Shown: in pieces, positions 41,262 through 49,395 of the stretch
How positions within the stretch are numbered: position 1 is the stretch's first letter
Layout: each line of letters starts with the position of its first letter
Assembly: GCA_041908445.1 (NCBI GenBank)
Contig: JAYRFK010000043.1
Location: 96,797-160,796 of the forward strand
DNA: 64,000 nucleotides
From: JAEUJM01 sp041908445
Lineage (GTDB): Bacteria > Actinomycetota > Acidimicrobiia > Acidimicrobiales > DATDAH01
Direction of reading: 5' to 3'
Program-made: the position numbers and the translations under genes
The notes under the pieces: model-generated
Told to the model about the DNA's origin: nothing
Seen by the model: only the letters and a program-made list of their open reading frames with translations
Database searches by the model: none

Positions 41262-42105
41262 GGCGCGAGAGCACCCGCTGGGTCACGTCGAAGACGACGA
41301 TGACGACGAGTGAGATGGCGAGCAGGACGGTGGCGACCGACGCCGCAGCGCCCGTGTTGTCGTTCTCGATGCTGCTCAGGATCCGGACGGACGCGACCTC
41401 GGTCCTGCCCGGCAGGTTGCCGGAGAGCAGGACGAGCGAGCCGTACTCGCTGACCCCGCGGGCGAAGGACAGCGCGGCGCCCGCCGCGATAGCGGGGATC
41501 AGGCTCGGCAGGACGATGCGGCGGAACGTCGTGAAGGAGCTCGCGCCGAGGGACCGGGCCGCCTCCTCCACCTCACGGTCGAGCTCGGCGAGCACGGGCT
41601 GGACCGTGCGCACGATGAACGGCAGCGTCACGAACAGGAACGCGAGGAAGACCGCCGTGCGGGTGTTGGCCACGTTCACCCCGAGGGGGCTGTCCGGGCC
41701 GTAGAGCGAGAGCAACACGAGACCGGCGACGATCGTCGGCAGGGCGAACGGGATGTCGATCAGCACCTCGAGGGCGCCTTTGCCCCAGAACGAGTCGCGC
41801 ACGAGCACCCAGGCGATGAGGGTGCCCATGAACACGTTGATCACGGTGACCAACAGGGCCATGCCGACGGTGAGCTTGATCGCGTCCAGGGTCTGGGCGT
41901 TGGTGATCGTGCCCCAGAAGGCGGTCCAGCCGCCTTCGGCCGAGGTGACCACCACGGCGCCCAGGGGGATCAGCACCAGGATGCTGAACCAGATCATGGC
42001 CACGCCGAGCCCGAGGCCCGACACAGCGGTCAGCTGCCCCTGGCGGGCCGGCCGGCGCCGACGCGCCGACCGACCCGGTGGGACCGCGGCGGTCGCGGTG
42101 CTCAC
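41254..42105 (-). CDS. cysT: Sulfate ABC transporter permease
   Basis: 283-residue permease with six helices, pairing with CysW. The EAA-type loop is EVEEAARSLGASSFTTFRRI. The N-terminal 25 residues are basic (SARRRRPARQGQL) and cytoplasmic. Its GTG overlaps the stop of the sulfate-binding protein gene by four bases and its stop overlaps cysW, so uptake components are made in a fixed ratio. Also called cysU in other annotations. Confidence 0.92.
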   Translation of the reverse strand: MSTATAAVPPGRSARRRRPARQGQLTAVSGLGLGVAMIWFSILVLIPLGAVVVTSAEGGWTAFWGTITNAQTLDAIKLTVGMALLVTVINVFMGTLIAWVLVRDSFWGKGALEVLIDIPFALPTIVAGLVLLSLYGPDSPLGVNVANTRTAVFLAFLFVTLPFIVRTVQPVLAELDREVEEAARSLGASSFTTFRRIVLPSLIPAIAAGAALSFARGVSEYGSLVLLSGNLPGRTEVASVRILSSIENDNTGAAASVATVLLAISLVVIVVFDVTQRVLSRRG

Positions 42106-43145
42106 TCCTCGCTCAGACCCGTCCCGGCGACGATCTGCGTCACCAAGCCGTCCTCCTCGTCGAAGAAGGTGGCCGACGCCTCGTCCCAGCCGCCGAAGTC
42201 CTCCTCGACGGTGAGCAGGTCGGGGATCTCGGGGAACGGGTTCGAGGGGTCGTTGGCCCCCTCGACCTCGCCGATGTCGACCCCGTCGATCACCGGGCGG
42301 AAGCCCTTCTGGGCGAACTCGTGCTGGCCCTCGGGGCTGAGCACGAAGTCGAGCCAGTCCTGGGCGATGGGCGGCGAGTCGATGGTCACGGCGCCCGGGT
42401 TCTCGATCAGCAGCGACGTCTCGGGGATCACGTAGTCGAACTCCTCGCCGTTCTGGTGGGCGAGGATGGCCTCGTTCTCGTAGGCCATGAGCACGTCACC
42501 GGTGCCGCTGAGGAACGCGGTCGTGGCGTCACGACCGCTGCTCGGCAGCGACACGACGTTGTCGAAGAAGGACTGGAGGTAGGCCTCGGCCTCCTCCGGG
42601 GTGCCGCCGTCCTCGATGACCTGGCCGTAGGCGGCCAAGGCGTTCCACCGAGCGGCGCCCGACGAGGCCGGGTTCGGCGTCACGATCTCGACGCCCGGCT
42701 GGATGAGGTCGTCCCAGTCCTGGATGTCCTTCGGGTTGCCCTCACGGACCGCGAAGACCACGACCGAGTTCGACACGATGCCGTCGGTCGGGCCGGTGTC
42801 CCAGTCCTCGGCCACGAGGCCCGCGTCGACGAGTCGGGTCACGTCGGGCGGGATCGAGAAGTGGACGTAGTCCGCCTCGAGGCCCTCGGCCACGGCCCGG
42901 CTCTGGTCGCCGGAGGCGCCGTAGGAGGTCTCGAACTCGACGCCCGCACCCTCCGGGGTCGCGGCGAAGGCCTCACCGATCGCCACGTTGGCCGCCTCGG
43001 GCACGGCGAAGCCCACGATGTTGATGGTGGTGTCCCCGCTCCCGCCGCCGCCGCTGGCGTCGTCGCTGTCGCTGCTGCACCCGGCGGCGAGCAGCGCGAC
43101 GGCGCTGAGCAGGCCGGCCAGGACGAACACCCGTCGTTTCGACAT
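42102..43145 (-). CDS. sbp: Sulfate-binding lipoprotein
   Basis: Substrate-binding subunit of the sulfate ABC importer, 347 residues. The signal peptide ends in the lipobox LLAAGCSS, so the protein is membrane-anchored by lipid, as usual in actinobacteria. Sulfate-binding-family features include VAEGLEADYVHFSIPPDV, PNPASSGAARWNALAAYG and AYENEAILA. ATG at 43145 is preferred over the longer frame to 43193 because the signal peptide starts there (MSKRRVFVLAGLLSAVALLA). First gene of the sulfate operon; an AT-rich leader lies directly upstream. Confidence 0.92.
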   Translation of the reverse strand: MSKRRVFVLAGLLSAVALLAAGCSSDSDDASGGGGSGDTTINIVGFAVPEAANVAIGEAFAATPEGAGVEFETSYGASGDQSRAVAEGLEADYVHFSIPPDVTRLVDAGLVAEDWDTGPTDGIVSNSVVVFAVREGNPKDIQDWDDLIQPGVEIVTPNPASSGAARWNALAAYGQVIEDGGTPEEAEAYLQSFFDNVVSLPSSGRDATTAFLSGTGDVLMAYENEAILAHQNGEEFDYVIPETSLLIENPGAVTIDSPPIAQDWLDFVLSPEGQHEFAQKGFRPVIDGVDIGEVEGANDPSNPFPEIPDLLTVEEDFGGWDEASATFFDEEDGLVTQIVAGTGLSEE

Positions 43146-43200
43146 CACATCATCTCCATCTTTCTCTAGTGGAATGATGGAAAATATTGACAAGCTCCTG
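43146..43200 (-). promoter_or_regulatory. AT-rich leader/promoter of the sulfate operon
   Basis: A conspicuously AT-rich stretch upstream of sbp. In operon direction it reads CTTGTCAATATTTTCC, a fair -35 (TTGTCA), with ACTAGAG about 17 bases later as a possible -10. It would be the natural site for the operon's own Rrf2/CymR-like repressor. The exact elements are not certain. Confidence 0.4.
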
Positions 43201-43230
43201 ACGTGTCAAGTCCTCACGTCGGATTCCGCG

Positions 43231-43265
43231 GAAAACGGCGACCGCCGCCCCGGTGGGCGGCGGTC
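43231..43265 (-). terminator. Intrinsic terminator of the desaturase gene
   Basis: On the minus strand a perfect 11-bp hairpin (GACCGCCGCCC / GGGCGGCGGTC, 4-nt loop; 43240-43265) is followed within three bases by CGTTTTCC, a short T tract. It lies 25 bp beyond the stop codon of the fatty acid desaturase gene. Confidence 0.75.
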
Positions 43266-43289
43266 GGTCCAGCTCGGAGGAGGCGTCGG

Positions 43290-44417
43290 TCAGGCGGCGG
43301 CGGGAGCCTCCGCCGGCGCGGCCAGGGCCTCGGCGTAGGAGAGCCAGCGGCCCTCGTCGAAGTCGTAGAGCTTGCAGGTGCGGGTGTTGGCGACGAAGTC
43401 CCGGAAGCGCAGGCGCTCGTCGTGGATGACACCGGGGAAGGCCGCCTCCATGGCGTCGGTGGCCTGCTCGAGGTTGTACATCGGGATGCGCACGTCCACG
43501 TGGTGGGGGACGTGGACCATGATCCAGTGCACGAAGAAGTTCAGGACGGGGCTCACCCGCAGGACGGTCGTGCCCTCCATCTGGCCGTGCCACTTGGTCC
43601 ACTCCCGCCGCTTCCACCAGCGGATGCCGGGCTGGATGTGGTGCACGTGCACGAACGAGCCGATCACGTAGTTGAAGGCGAGGAAGGGCAGCAGCACCAC
43701 GCGGGTGACGAGCCACACGGTGGCGAGCACGCCGAGGCCGGCGGACACGGCGTAGGCCAGCAGGGCGAGGGTCGACACCGCCACGAAGGTCCAGACGATG
43801 GTCCGGTCACGGCGGATCTTGGACTTCCAGCGCTTGGGCGGCTCGCCCACCATCATGCGCTTCCACCACACCTCGCGGAGGTAGTACATGCCGGCGCCGG
43901 CCCACGACCACTCGAAGCGGTGGCGGGCCCGCTGGAAGCCGTTCATGGCCCGGTACTGCTCGGCGGTGTAGGGGTGCCAGACGAAGTCGAAGTCCTGGCG
44001 GACGGTGTAGTGGTGGTGCACCCGGTTGTGCCCGAGCTTCCACCCCTCGTAGACGTGCCAGCCGGGGAGCATCGCGATGTGGCCGACGATCGAGGCCAGG
44101 CGCTCGCTCTTGAACAGGGCGCCGTGGGCGGCGTCGTGGGCGACGATGAACAGGCCCGAGATGACCAGCGCCGACAGCACGAGGAAGGGCAGCACGATCA
44201 GCGGGTTGGCGAAGGTGAACAGGCCCCAGATGGCGAAGGCGTAGAGCGCCAGGTCCCGCGCGAAGTAGGCGAGGCCCTTCCAGGTGGGGTTCTCGTAGCA
44301 GTCGTCGGGGATCACCGCGAGAACGGGGCGCAGCGACCCCCGCTCCTCCTTGGCGTCCTTGCGATCGTCGGCCGCGGCGTCGTTCGCGACGGGGGCCGGG
44401 CTCATCGTGGTGGCCAT
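43290..44417 (-). CDS. Membrane fatty acid desaturase
   Basis: A 375-residue di-iron acyl-lipid desaturase. The three histidine boxes are VAHDAAHG, LGHNRVHHH and HVPHHVD, and two hydrophobic helix pairs lie between them. It introduces a double bond into membrane acyl chains, using electrons from a ferredoxin or flavodoxin system not encoded nearby. The ATG at 44417 is 11 bp from a perfect 20-bp palindrome, which should control expression. Position specificity cannot be told from the sequence. Confidence 0.86.
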   Translation of the reverse strand: MATTMSPAPVANDAAADDRKDAKEERGSLRPVLAVIPDDCYENPTWKGLAYFARDLALYAFAIWGLFTFANPLIVLPFLVLSALVISGLFIVAHDAAHGALFKSERLASIVGHIAMLPGWHVYEGWKLGHNRVHHHYTVRQDFDFVWHPYTAEQYRAMNGFQRARHRFEWSWAGAGMYYLREVWWKRMMVGEPPKRWKSKIRRDRTIVWTFVAVSTLALLAYAVSAGLGVLATVWLVTRVVLLPFLAFNYVIGSFVHVHHIQPGIRWWKRREWTKWHGQMEGTTVLRVSPVLNFFVHWIMVHVPHHVDVRIPMYNLEQATDAMEAAFPGVIHDERLRFRDFVANTRTCKLYDFDEGRWLSYAEALAAPAEAPAAA

Positions 44418-44427
44418 GGTCCGCCAG

Positions 44428-44447
44428 CCTACCTACCGGTAGGTAGG
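44428..44447. promoter_or_regulatory. Perfect 20-bp palindrome, candidate TetR operator
   Basis: CCTACCTACCGGTAGGTAGG, fully self-complementary, 11 bp upstream of the desaturase start and 82 bp upstream of the divergent DNA ligase gene. TACCGGTA-centred palindromes are typical TetR-family operators for lipid genes in actinobacteria. It would overlap the desaturase ribosome-binding or promoter region and block expression. Confidence 0.75.
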
Positions 44448-44528
44448 GAGTCCACATCCCGCGGCCCGGCGGGGCCGTGAAACCCGTCACAGCGGCCCGC
44501 GGCGATGCCCGATCCGTACCCTGGGCCC

Positions 44529-45554
44529 ATGGCGCCGTTGCCCCGGGGGCTCAAGCCCATGAAGGCGGTGCTCGCCGAGCACCTGCCCCCCGACGACCCC
44601 GACGACCCGGCGTGGGCGTACGAGATCAAGTGGGACGGCATGCGGGTGCTGGCCTACGTCGACCCCGACGCCGACCCGCCCGTCCGCCTGGAGAGCAGCA
44701 ACCAGCGCGACGTCACGGCGAGCTTCCCCGAGCTCGCCGCCCTCGAGGACGCGTCCTGCGGCAAGGCCGCGGTCTTCGACGGCGAGGTGGTGGCCTTCGA
44801 CGACGGCGGCCGCCCCAGCTTCGGGCAGCTCCAGCAGCGCATGCACCTCACGGGCGCCGCCGAGGTCGCCCGCCGCATGGCCGAGGTGCCCGTGCTCTAC
44901 GAGGTGTTCGACCTCCTGCACTTCGACGGCACCGACACCACCGCACTCCCCTACGACGACCGCCGCCGCCTGCTCGCCCACCTGCTCGACGACGCCGGCG
45001 CGGCCCACCGGGAGCGCCGCTGCTGGTCGTTGTCGAGCACCCACGACGACGGCGACGCCCTGCTCGACGCCGCCCGGGCCAACCGGCTCGAAGGCGTCAT
45101 GGTGAAGCGGCGGGCCAGCCCGTACGAGGTGGGCAAGCGCTCGTCGAACTGGCGCAAGGTCAAGGTCCGCTGGGAGCAGGAGCTGGTCATCGGTGGCTGG
45201 TTGCCCGGCGAGGGCGCCCGGGCGAACCGCTTCGGTGCCCTGCTCGTCGGCTACCACGACGCCACGGCGCCCGACCGCCCCCTGCGCTACGCCGGCCGGG
45301 TCGGCACCGGGTTCACCGACGCCGAGCTCGTGCGGCTCGGCGCTCTCCTCGACGAGCGGGCCTCCGGCGCCTGCCCCTTCGACCCGCCACCGCCCCGGCC
45401 GGTGGCCCGGGTGGCGCACTGGGTCGAGCCGGACCTCGTGGCCCAGGTCGCCTTCGCCGAGTGGACGAGCGAAGGGATCCTGCGCCACCCCGCCTACCAG
45501 GGCCAGCGCGAGGACAAGGCCGCCGCCGACGTGGTGCTCGAACTGCCAAGCTGA
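44529..45554 (+). CDS. ATP-dependent DNA ligase (LigC-like)
   Basis: A 341-residue ligase with the nucleotidyltransferase domain followed by an OB domain. Adenylation motif I is EIKWDGMR (about residues 32-39), motif III YEVFDLLHFDG, motif IV LEGVMVKRR and motif V NWRKVKVRWEQE. It lacks the polymerase and nuclease domains of LigD, so it is a stand-alone ligase used in repair or end joining. ATG at 44529 is chosen; a longer in-frame start would put 8 unusual residues in front. Ku is not in the window. Confidence 0.88.
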   Translation: MAPLPRGLKPMKAVLAEHLPPDDPDDPAWAYEIKWDGMRVLAYVDPDADPPVRLESSNQRDVTASFPELAALEDASCGKAAVFDGEVVAFDDGGRPSFGQLQQRMHLTGAAEVARRMAEVPVLYEVFDLLHFDGTDTTALPYDDRRRLLAHLLDDAGAAHRERRCWSLSSTHDDGDALLDAARANRLEGVMVKRRASPYEVGKRSSNWRKVKVRWEQELVIGGWLPGEGARANRFGALLVGYHDATAPDRPLRYAGRVGTGFTDAELVRLGALLDERASGACPFDPPPPRPVARVAHWVEPDLVAQVAFAEWTSEGILRHPAYQGQREDKAAADVVLELPS

Positions 45555-45561
45555 CCGGATC

Positions 45562-45981
45562 GTGACGCCGTCCCCGAGCAGCGACGAGATCCGCCTCGCC
45601 ATCCCCGCGCAGTCGGAGTACGGCCGGATCGCCCGGGTCACGGTGGCCGGCCTCGCCCTGCGCCTCGGCTTCAGCCACACCGAGGTGGAGGACCTGCGCC
45701 TCGCCGTCGACGAGGGCCTGATCCTGCTGCTCGACGGCACCGAGGAGGCCGGCGGCCCGGGCGGCACGGGCCCGTCCGCCGCCCAGGGCGAGATCGAGGC
45801 GACCTACCGCCTGCTCGACGACGCCATCGAGGTCGAGCTCGACGCCGACCTCCCCCGTTCGGTGCCGAAGCCGAGCGTCGCCGCCACCGAGCGCTTCCAG
45901 ACCATGGTCGCCGACCTCGTCGACGTGGCGGTGGCCGACCCCGCCAAGCGCGTCGTCCGCTTCCGCAAGGCCCGCCGCTGA
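45562..45981 (+). CDS. RsbW-like ATP-binding protein (anti-sigma/kinase fold)
   Basis: A 139-residue protein resembling the GHKL serine kinases that act as anti-sigma factors. The N-box region reads EVEDLRLAVDEGLILLL, where active members have E..N; the Asn is not evident, and the glycine-rich ATP lid is replaced by an acidic, Gly-rich segment (EEAGGPGGTGPSAAQG). The C terminus is ERFQTMVADLVDVAVAD. ATP binding may be lost. GTG at 45562 starts 8 bp after the ligase stop, so the two are likely co-transcribed. Partner sigma or anti-anti-sigma genes are not in the window. Confidence 0.6.
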   Translation: MTPSPSSDEIRLAIPAQSEYGRIARVTVAGLALRLGFSHTEVEDLRLAVDEGLILLLDGTEEAGGPGGTGPSAAQGEIEATYRLLDDAIEVELDADLPRSVPKPSVAATERFQTMVADLVDVAVADPAKRVVRFRKARR

Positions 45982-45985
45982 CGCT

Positions 45986-46432
45986 TCAGCCGGTGTGGCC
46001 CCAGCCGCCCTCGCCGCGATCGGTCTCATCCAGGTAGTCGACGACGTCGAAGGTGACGTGCTCGACCTTCTGGATCACGAGCTGCGCGATGCGGTCGCCC
46101 CGCTCGACCAGGAAGGCGGAGCTCGGGTCGGTGTTCACCAGCAGGACGATGAGCTCGCCGCGGTAGCCCGAGTCGATCAGTCCCGGGGTGTTGAGGCACG
46201 TGACCCCGTACTTCAGGGCCAGGCCGCTGCGGGGCTGGATGAAGCCGGCGTAGCCCTCGGGGATGGCCACGGCGACACCGGTGGGCACCTGGGCCCGGCC
46301 GCCACCGGCGGGGAGGCGCACCTGCGCGCGGGCGTAGAGGTCGACGCCGGCGTCGCCCGGCCGGGCGTAGGCGGGCAGCGGCAGCTCGTGGTCGAGCGGT
46401 CGCAAGGGCACGGTGAGGCGCTCGTCGGGCAC
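45986..46432 (-). CDS. dut: Deoxyuridine 5'-triphosphate nucleotidohydrolase
   Basis: Hydrolyses dUTP to dUMP and pyrophosphate, keeping uracil out of DNA and feeding thymidylate synthesis. The protein is 148 residues, normal for a trimeric dUTPase. Motifs in order: GDAGVDLYARA (1), PRSGLALKYG (2), NTPGLIDSGYRGELIVLL (3), RGDRIAQLVI (4) and the C-terminal GEGGWGHTG arm (5, usually RGxxGFGSTG). The start is GTG at 46432. It is convergent with the RsbW-like gene and divergent from oligoribonuclease. Confidence 0.93.
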   Translation of the reverse strand: MPDERLTVPLRPLDHELPLPAYARPGDAGVDLYARAQVRLPAGGGRAQVPTGVAVAIPEGYAGFIQPRSGLALKYGVTCLNTPGLIDSGYRGELIVLLVNTDPSSAFLVERGDRIAQLVIQKVEHVTFDVVDYLDETDRGEGGWGHTG

Positions 46433-46472
46433 GGGGGCGATCGTAGGGGGCCGCGCGCCGTACGCTCCTGGC

Positions 46473-47018
46473 GTGCTCGCGTGGATGGACCTCGAGATGA
46501 CCGGGCTCGACCCGGGCCGCCACGTCATCGTCGAGATCGCCACCCTGATCACCGACGACGACCTGAACGTCGTGGCCGAGGGGCCCGACCTGGTGATCCA
46601 CCAGCCGCCGGAGGCGCTGGCGCTCATGGACGAGGTCGTCGTGAAGATGCACACGACGAGCGGGCTGCTCCCTGCCATCGCGGCGTCGACGGTCACCCTC
46701 GAGGACGCCGGCGCCCAGACCCTGGCCTTCCTGAAGGAGCACATCCCCGAGGCCCGCACCATCCCGCTGTGCGGCAACTCGATCGGCACCGACCGGCGCT
46801 TCCTCGCCGCCTACCTCCCCGAGATCGAGGAGTACCTGCACTACCGCTCGGTCGACGTGTCGACCATCAAGGAGCTGGCCAAGCGCTGGTACCCCGACCT
46901 CGAGGGCTCGAGCCCCGGCAAGGCCAGCAGCCACCGCGCCCTCGACGACATCAAGGAGAGCGTGGCCGAGCTCGTCTACTACCGCGAACACGTCTTCACG
47001 GCCCCGCCCGGCAGCTGA
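46473..47018 (+). CDS. orn: Oligoribonuclease
   Basis: 3'-5' exonuclease of the DEDDh family that finishes RNA degradation by cleaving di- to pentanucleotides, including pGpG from c-di-GMP breakdown. The protein is 181 residues. Metal motif I is WMDLEMTGLDP (residues 4-14), motif II GNSIGTDRRFL and the DEDDh His/Asp SSHRALDDIKESV. GTG at 46473 gives the standard N terminus. The RsiG-like protein at 4331 makes c-di-GMP turnover relevant in this organism. It overlaps nothing and is divergent from dut. Confidence 0.93.
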   Translation: MLAWMDLEMTGLDPGRHVIVEIATLITDDDLNVVAEGPDLVIHQPPEALALMDEVVVKMHTTSGLLPAIAASTVTLEDAGAQTLAFLKEHIPEARTIPLCGNSIGTDRRFLAAYLPEIEEYLHYRSVDVSTIKELAKRWYPDLEGSSPGKASSHRALDDIKESVAELVYYREHVFTAPPGS

Positions 47019-47051
47019 CCCCCACCGGCGGACACGACCGCCGGTCGTGGG

Positions 47052-48170
47052 TCAGGTCGCCAGCTGCCGGCCCTTCCAGGTGATCCGCCGACGCACGTAC
47101 ACGTCCACGATCGAGCGGGCGAACACGTACAGGAAGAACAACAGCGGCACCGGGAAGAGCAGCGCGGTGAGCGGGTGGAACGAGCCGAGGCGGCGCAGCA
47201 TCCACCACAGCTGGCCCGCCACCGCGACGTAGAGGGCCGCCACCGGGACGAGGGCGGCGGCGCCCAGCAGGCCGGCGACGAGGCCCCACGCCGCCTCGAT
47301 GGCCAGAGAGACCCAGGCCACGGTGAGCACGAGGGTCAGCTTGCGGGTGCCCGCGGCGCCACCGGCGAAGTTCTTGGTCCAGCCCTCGATGAGGTGGCCG
47401 AGGCCGTCGGGGTACATGCGGAAGCGCACCGTCCCACGGCCGCCCAGGCACGTCACGCGCGCGCCGGCCTCGGTGTAGCGGCGGGCGAGGGCGACGTCGT
47501 CGAGGATCTCGTCCGCCACCGAGGCGTGCCCGCCGACCAGGTCGTAGTCGAGCCGGCCGGTGACCAGCACCGGGCCGAAGGCGCCCGACGGGACCCGGCG
47601 CGCGCCCAGCGGCGTGAAGGCGTCGATGCCCATCATCGCGATGACGTTGAAGTAGGCGCTCAGCTGCTCGTAGGCCCGGCGCACGGTGTGGAACGGCTGC
47701 ACCGAGAGCAGCCCGCCGCGGCGCTGGTGCGCGCCGAGGAGGCGGTCGAGGCCGCCCGGCAGCAGCTCGGTGTCGGCGTCGAGGAAGACGAGCACCGGGT
47801 TGGCGGCGGCGGCCGCACCGGTCCAGCAGGCCGAGTTCTTGCCCGTCCACCCCGCCGGCAGCGGCGGGGCGACCACGACCCGGGCGCCCCCGACCTCGGC
47901 CACCGCCACGGTGGCGTCGGACGAGTCGTCGTCGACCACGATCACCTCGTCGTCGGGGCGGCACTCACTGGCCAGCGAGGCCAGCAGGGTGGGGAGCGTG
48001 CCCGCCTCGTCGCGGGCGGGGATGACGATGGAGCAGGGCGGGCGCTCGGCCTCGAACAGGTCGGGGCCCTCGTCGGGGGCGCGCCGCGCCACCACCGGGC
48101 CCACCCGCCACAGCAGCCAGCAGCCGCAGAGCCAGCGCAGGGTCATCGAGACCACGTCGAAGCGCGACAT
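47052..48170 (-). CDS. Family 2 glycosyltransferase, membrane-associated
   Basis: A 372-residue GT2 enzyme. After one N-terminal helix the catalytic domain shows CSIVIPARDEAGTLPTLL, VIVVDDDSSDATV and VLVFLDADTELLPGGLDRL (DxD). The acceptor region includes VADEILDDVALARRY (ED motif). Three to four hydrophobic helices close the C terminus. This layout matches CruC/CrtQ-like enzymes and other lipid-linked sugar transferases. The acceptor is unknown and no carotenoid genes are nearby. The start is ATG at 48170. Confidence 0.82.
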   Translation of the reverse strand: MSRFDVVSMTLRWLCGCWLLWRVGPVVARRAPDEGPDLFEAERPPCSIVIPARDEAGTLPTLLASLASECRPDDEVIVVDDDSSDATVAVAEVGGARVVVAPPLPAGWTGKNSACWTGAAAAANPVLVFLDADTELLPGGLDRLLGAHQRRGGLLSVQPFHTVRRAYEQLSAYFNVIAMMGIDAFTPLGARRVPSGAFGPVLVTGRLDYDLVGGHASVADEILDDVALARRYTEAGARVTCLGGRGTVRFRMYPDGLGHLIEGWTKNFAGGAAGTRKLTLVLTVAWVSLAIEAAWGLVAGLLGAAALVPVAALYVAVAGQLWWMLRRLGSFHPLTALLFPVPLLFFLYVFARSIVDVYVRRRITWKGRQLAT

Positions 48171-48237
48171 CCGACCGCGATGCTACGGGGGCGGGGCGGC
48201 GGCGGCCGGGTCGGGCGCCGGTCCCGTGTCGGGCGGT

Positions 48238-48255
48238 CTTGACCGAGCGGTCAAG
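48238..48255. promoter_or_regulatory. Perfect 18-bp palindrome, candidate operator
   Basis: CTTGACCGAGCGGTCAAG has two perfect 8-bp arms with a 2-bp centre. It is 12 bp upstream of the MBL-fold gene start and in the promoter gap shared with the divergent glycosyltransferase gene. TTGACC/GGTCAA arms are typical of TetR-family sites next to degradation genes; the left arm could also overlap a -35 element. Confidence 0.7.
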
Positions 48256-48267
48256 TACCCTGGGCCC

Positions 48268-49380
48268 GTGGCCGCCCCGACCCGTCCCCGCAAGCAGGAG
48301 CAGGAGGACGCGACCACCGAGATCACCGAGGTGGCTCCCGGCATCCTGCGGCTGCAGTTGCCGATCAACTTCAGCGGCCTGGGCCACGTCAACTGCTACG
48401 CCCTCGAGGACCGGGACGGGTTCACCCTCGTCGACCCCGGCCTGCCCGGCCCGCAGAACTGGAAGTCGCTGCTCGACCGCCTGAAGCGGGCGGGCACCGG
48501 CGTCGAGCACGTCCACGGCGTGGTGGTCACCCACTCGCACCCCGACCACTTCGGCGGCGCCGGCAAGGTACGCGTCGAGAGCGGCGCCAAGGTCATCAGC
48601 TCCACCACCTTCCGCACGTGGTTCGACCCCGCCACCGAGGGCGACGACGTCGTGGAGGAGCCGGGTGCCGCCGGCGAAGCGGCCGAGGCGGTGCGCCAGG
48701 AGGCCGAGGACGCGGGCGTCACCCCGAAGATGCCGAAGTTCACCGGCCGCGAGACGCCGTGGGGCGGCAAGCACCCCACGCCGCCACTGTCGTTCCGCAT
48801 CAAGATGAAGGTGCTGGGCCCGGTGCGGAAGCGCTGGATGCTGCCGCCCAAGCCCACCGTCCGCCTCGCCGACGCCGACACCATCACCCTCGGCGGCCGG
48901 GAGTGGGTCGCCCTGCACACCCCCGGGCACACGTCCGACCACCTGTGCCTCTACGACGCCGACAGCGGCGTGCTGCTCTCGGGCGACCACGTGCTGCCCA
49001 CCATCACGCCCCACATCGCCGGCCACAGCGGCGACGCCGGCGACCCGCTGGCCGACTTCTTCGACTCGCTCGACAAGGTGGCCGCGCTCGAGGGCGTCAC
49101 CAACGTGCTGCCCGCCCACGGCCACCCCTTCACCGACCTCGCCGGCCGGTGCGACGCCATCAAGGAGCACCACCGCGAGCGCCTCGACCTGCTGCGGGCG
49201 GCGAGCAAGGGCCTGGGCGAGGCGACCGTGGAGGACCTGTCCCACGAGCTGTTCCGGCCCCGCTCGTGGGGGCCGATGGCCGACAGCGAGACCTACGCCC
49301 ACCTCGAGCACCTGCGGCTCGCCGGTGAGGTCGAGAGCCGGCGGGTCGACGGCCTGCTGCGCTACCGCTCGATCGACTGA
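48268..49380 (+). CDS. MBL-fold metallo-hydrolase
   Basis: A 370-residue metallo-beta-lactamase fold hydrolase. The zinc motif is VVTHSHPDHFGGAGK (about residues 88-102); further His are in LHTPGHTSDHLC and LLSGDHVLPT, and the last in LPAHGHPFTDL. An insertion of ~90 residues lies between the first motif and GRETPWGG. The C-terminal helical part (HHRERLDLLRAASKG) resembles the LACTB2-like group. The substrate is unknown. The start is GTG at 48268 behind a perfect palindrome, so expression is probably inducible. Confidence 0.82.
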   Translation: MAAPTRPRKQEQEDATTEITEVAPGILRLQLPINFSGLGHVNCYALEDRDGFTLVDPGLPGPQNWKSLLDRLKRAGTGVEHVHGVVVTHSHPDHFGGAGKVRVESGAKVISSTTFRTWFDPATEGDDVVEEPGAAGEAAEAVRQEAEDAGVTPKMPKFTGRETPWGGKHPTPPLSFRIKMKVLGPVRKRWMLPPKPTVRLADADTITLGGREWVALHTPGHTSDHLCLYDADSGVLLSGDHVLPTITPHIAGHSGDAGDPLADFFDSLDKVAALEGVTNVLPAHGHPFTDLAGRCDAIKEHHRERLDLLRAASKGLGEATVEDLSHELFRPRSWGPMADSETYAHLEHLRLAGEVESRRVDGLLRYRSID

Positions 49381-49395
49381 GGGCGGGTCGCCGGC

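Noticed and set aside
43290..44417. Identifying the desaturase as a specific delta-9 or delta-12 enzyme
   Set aside because: The histidine boxes are shared by all members; nothing here decides the position of the double bond.
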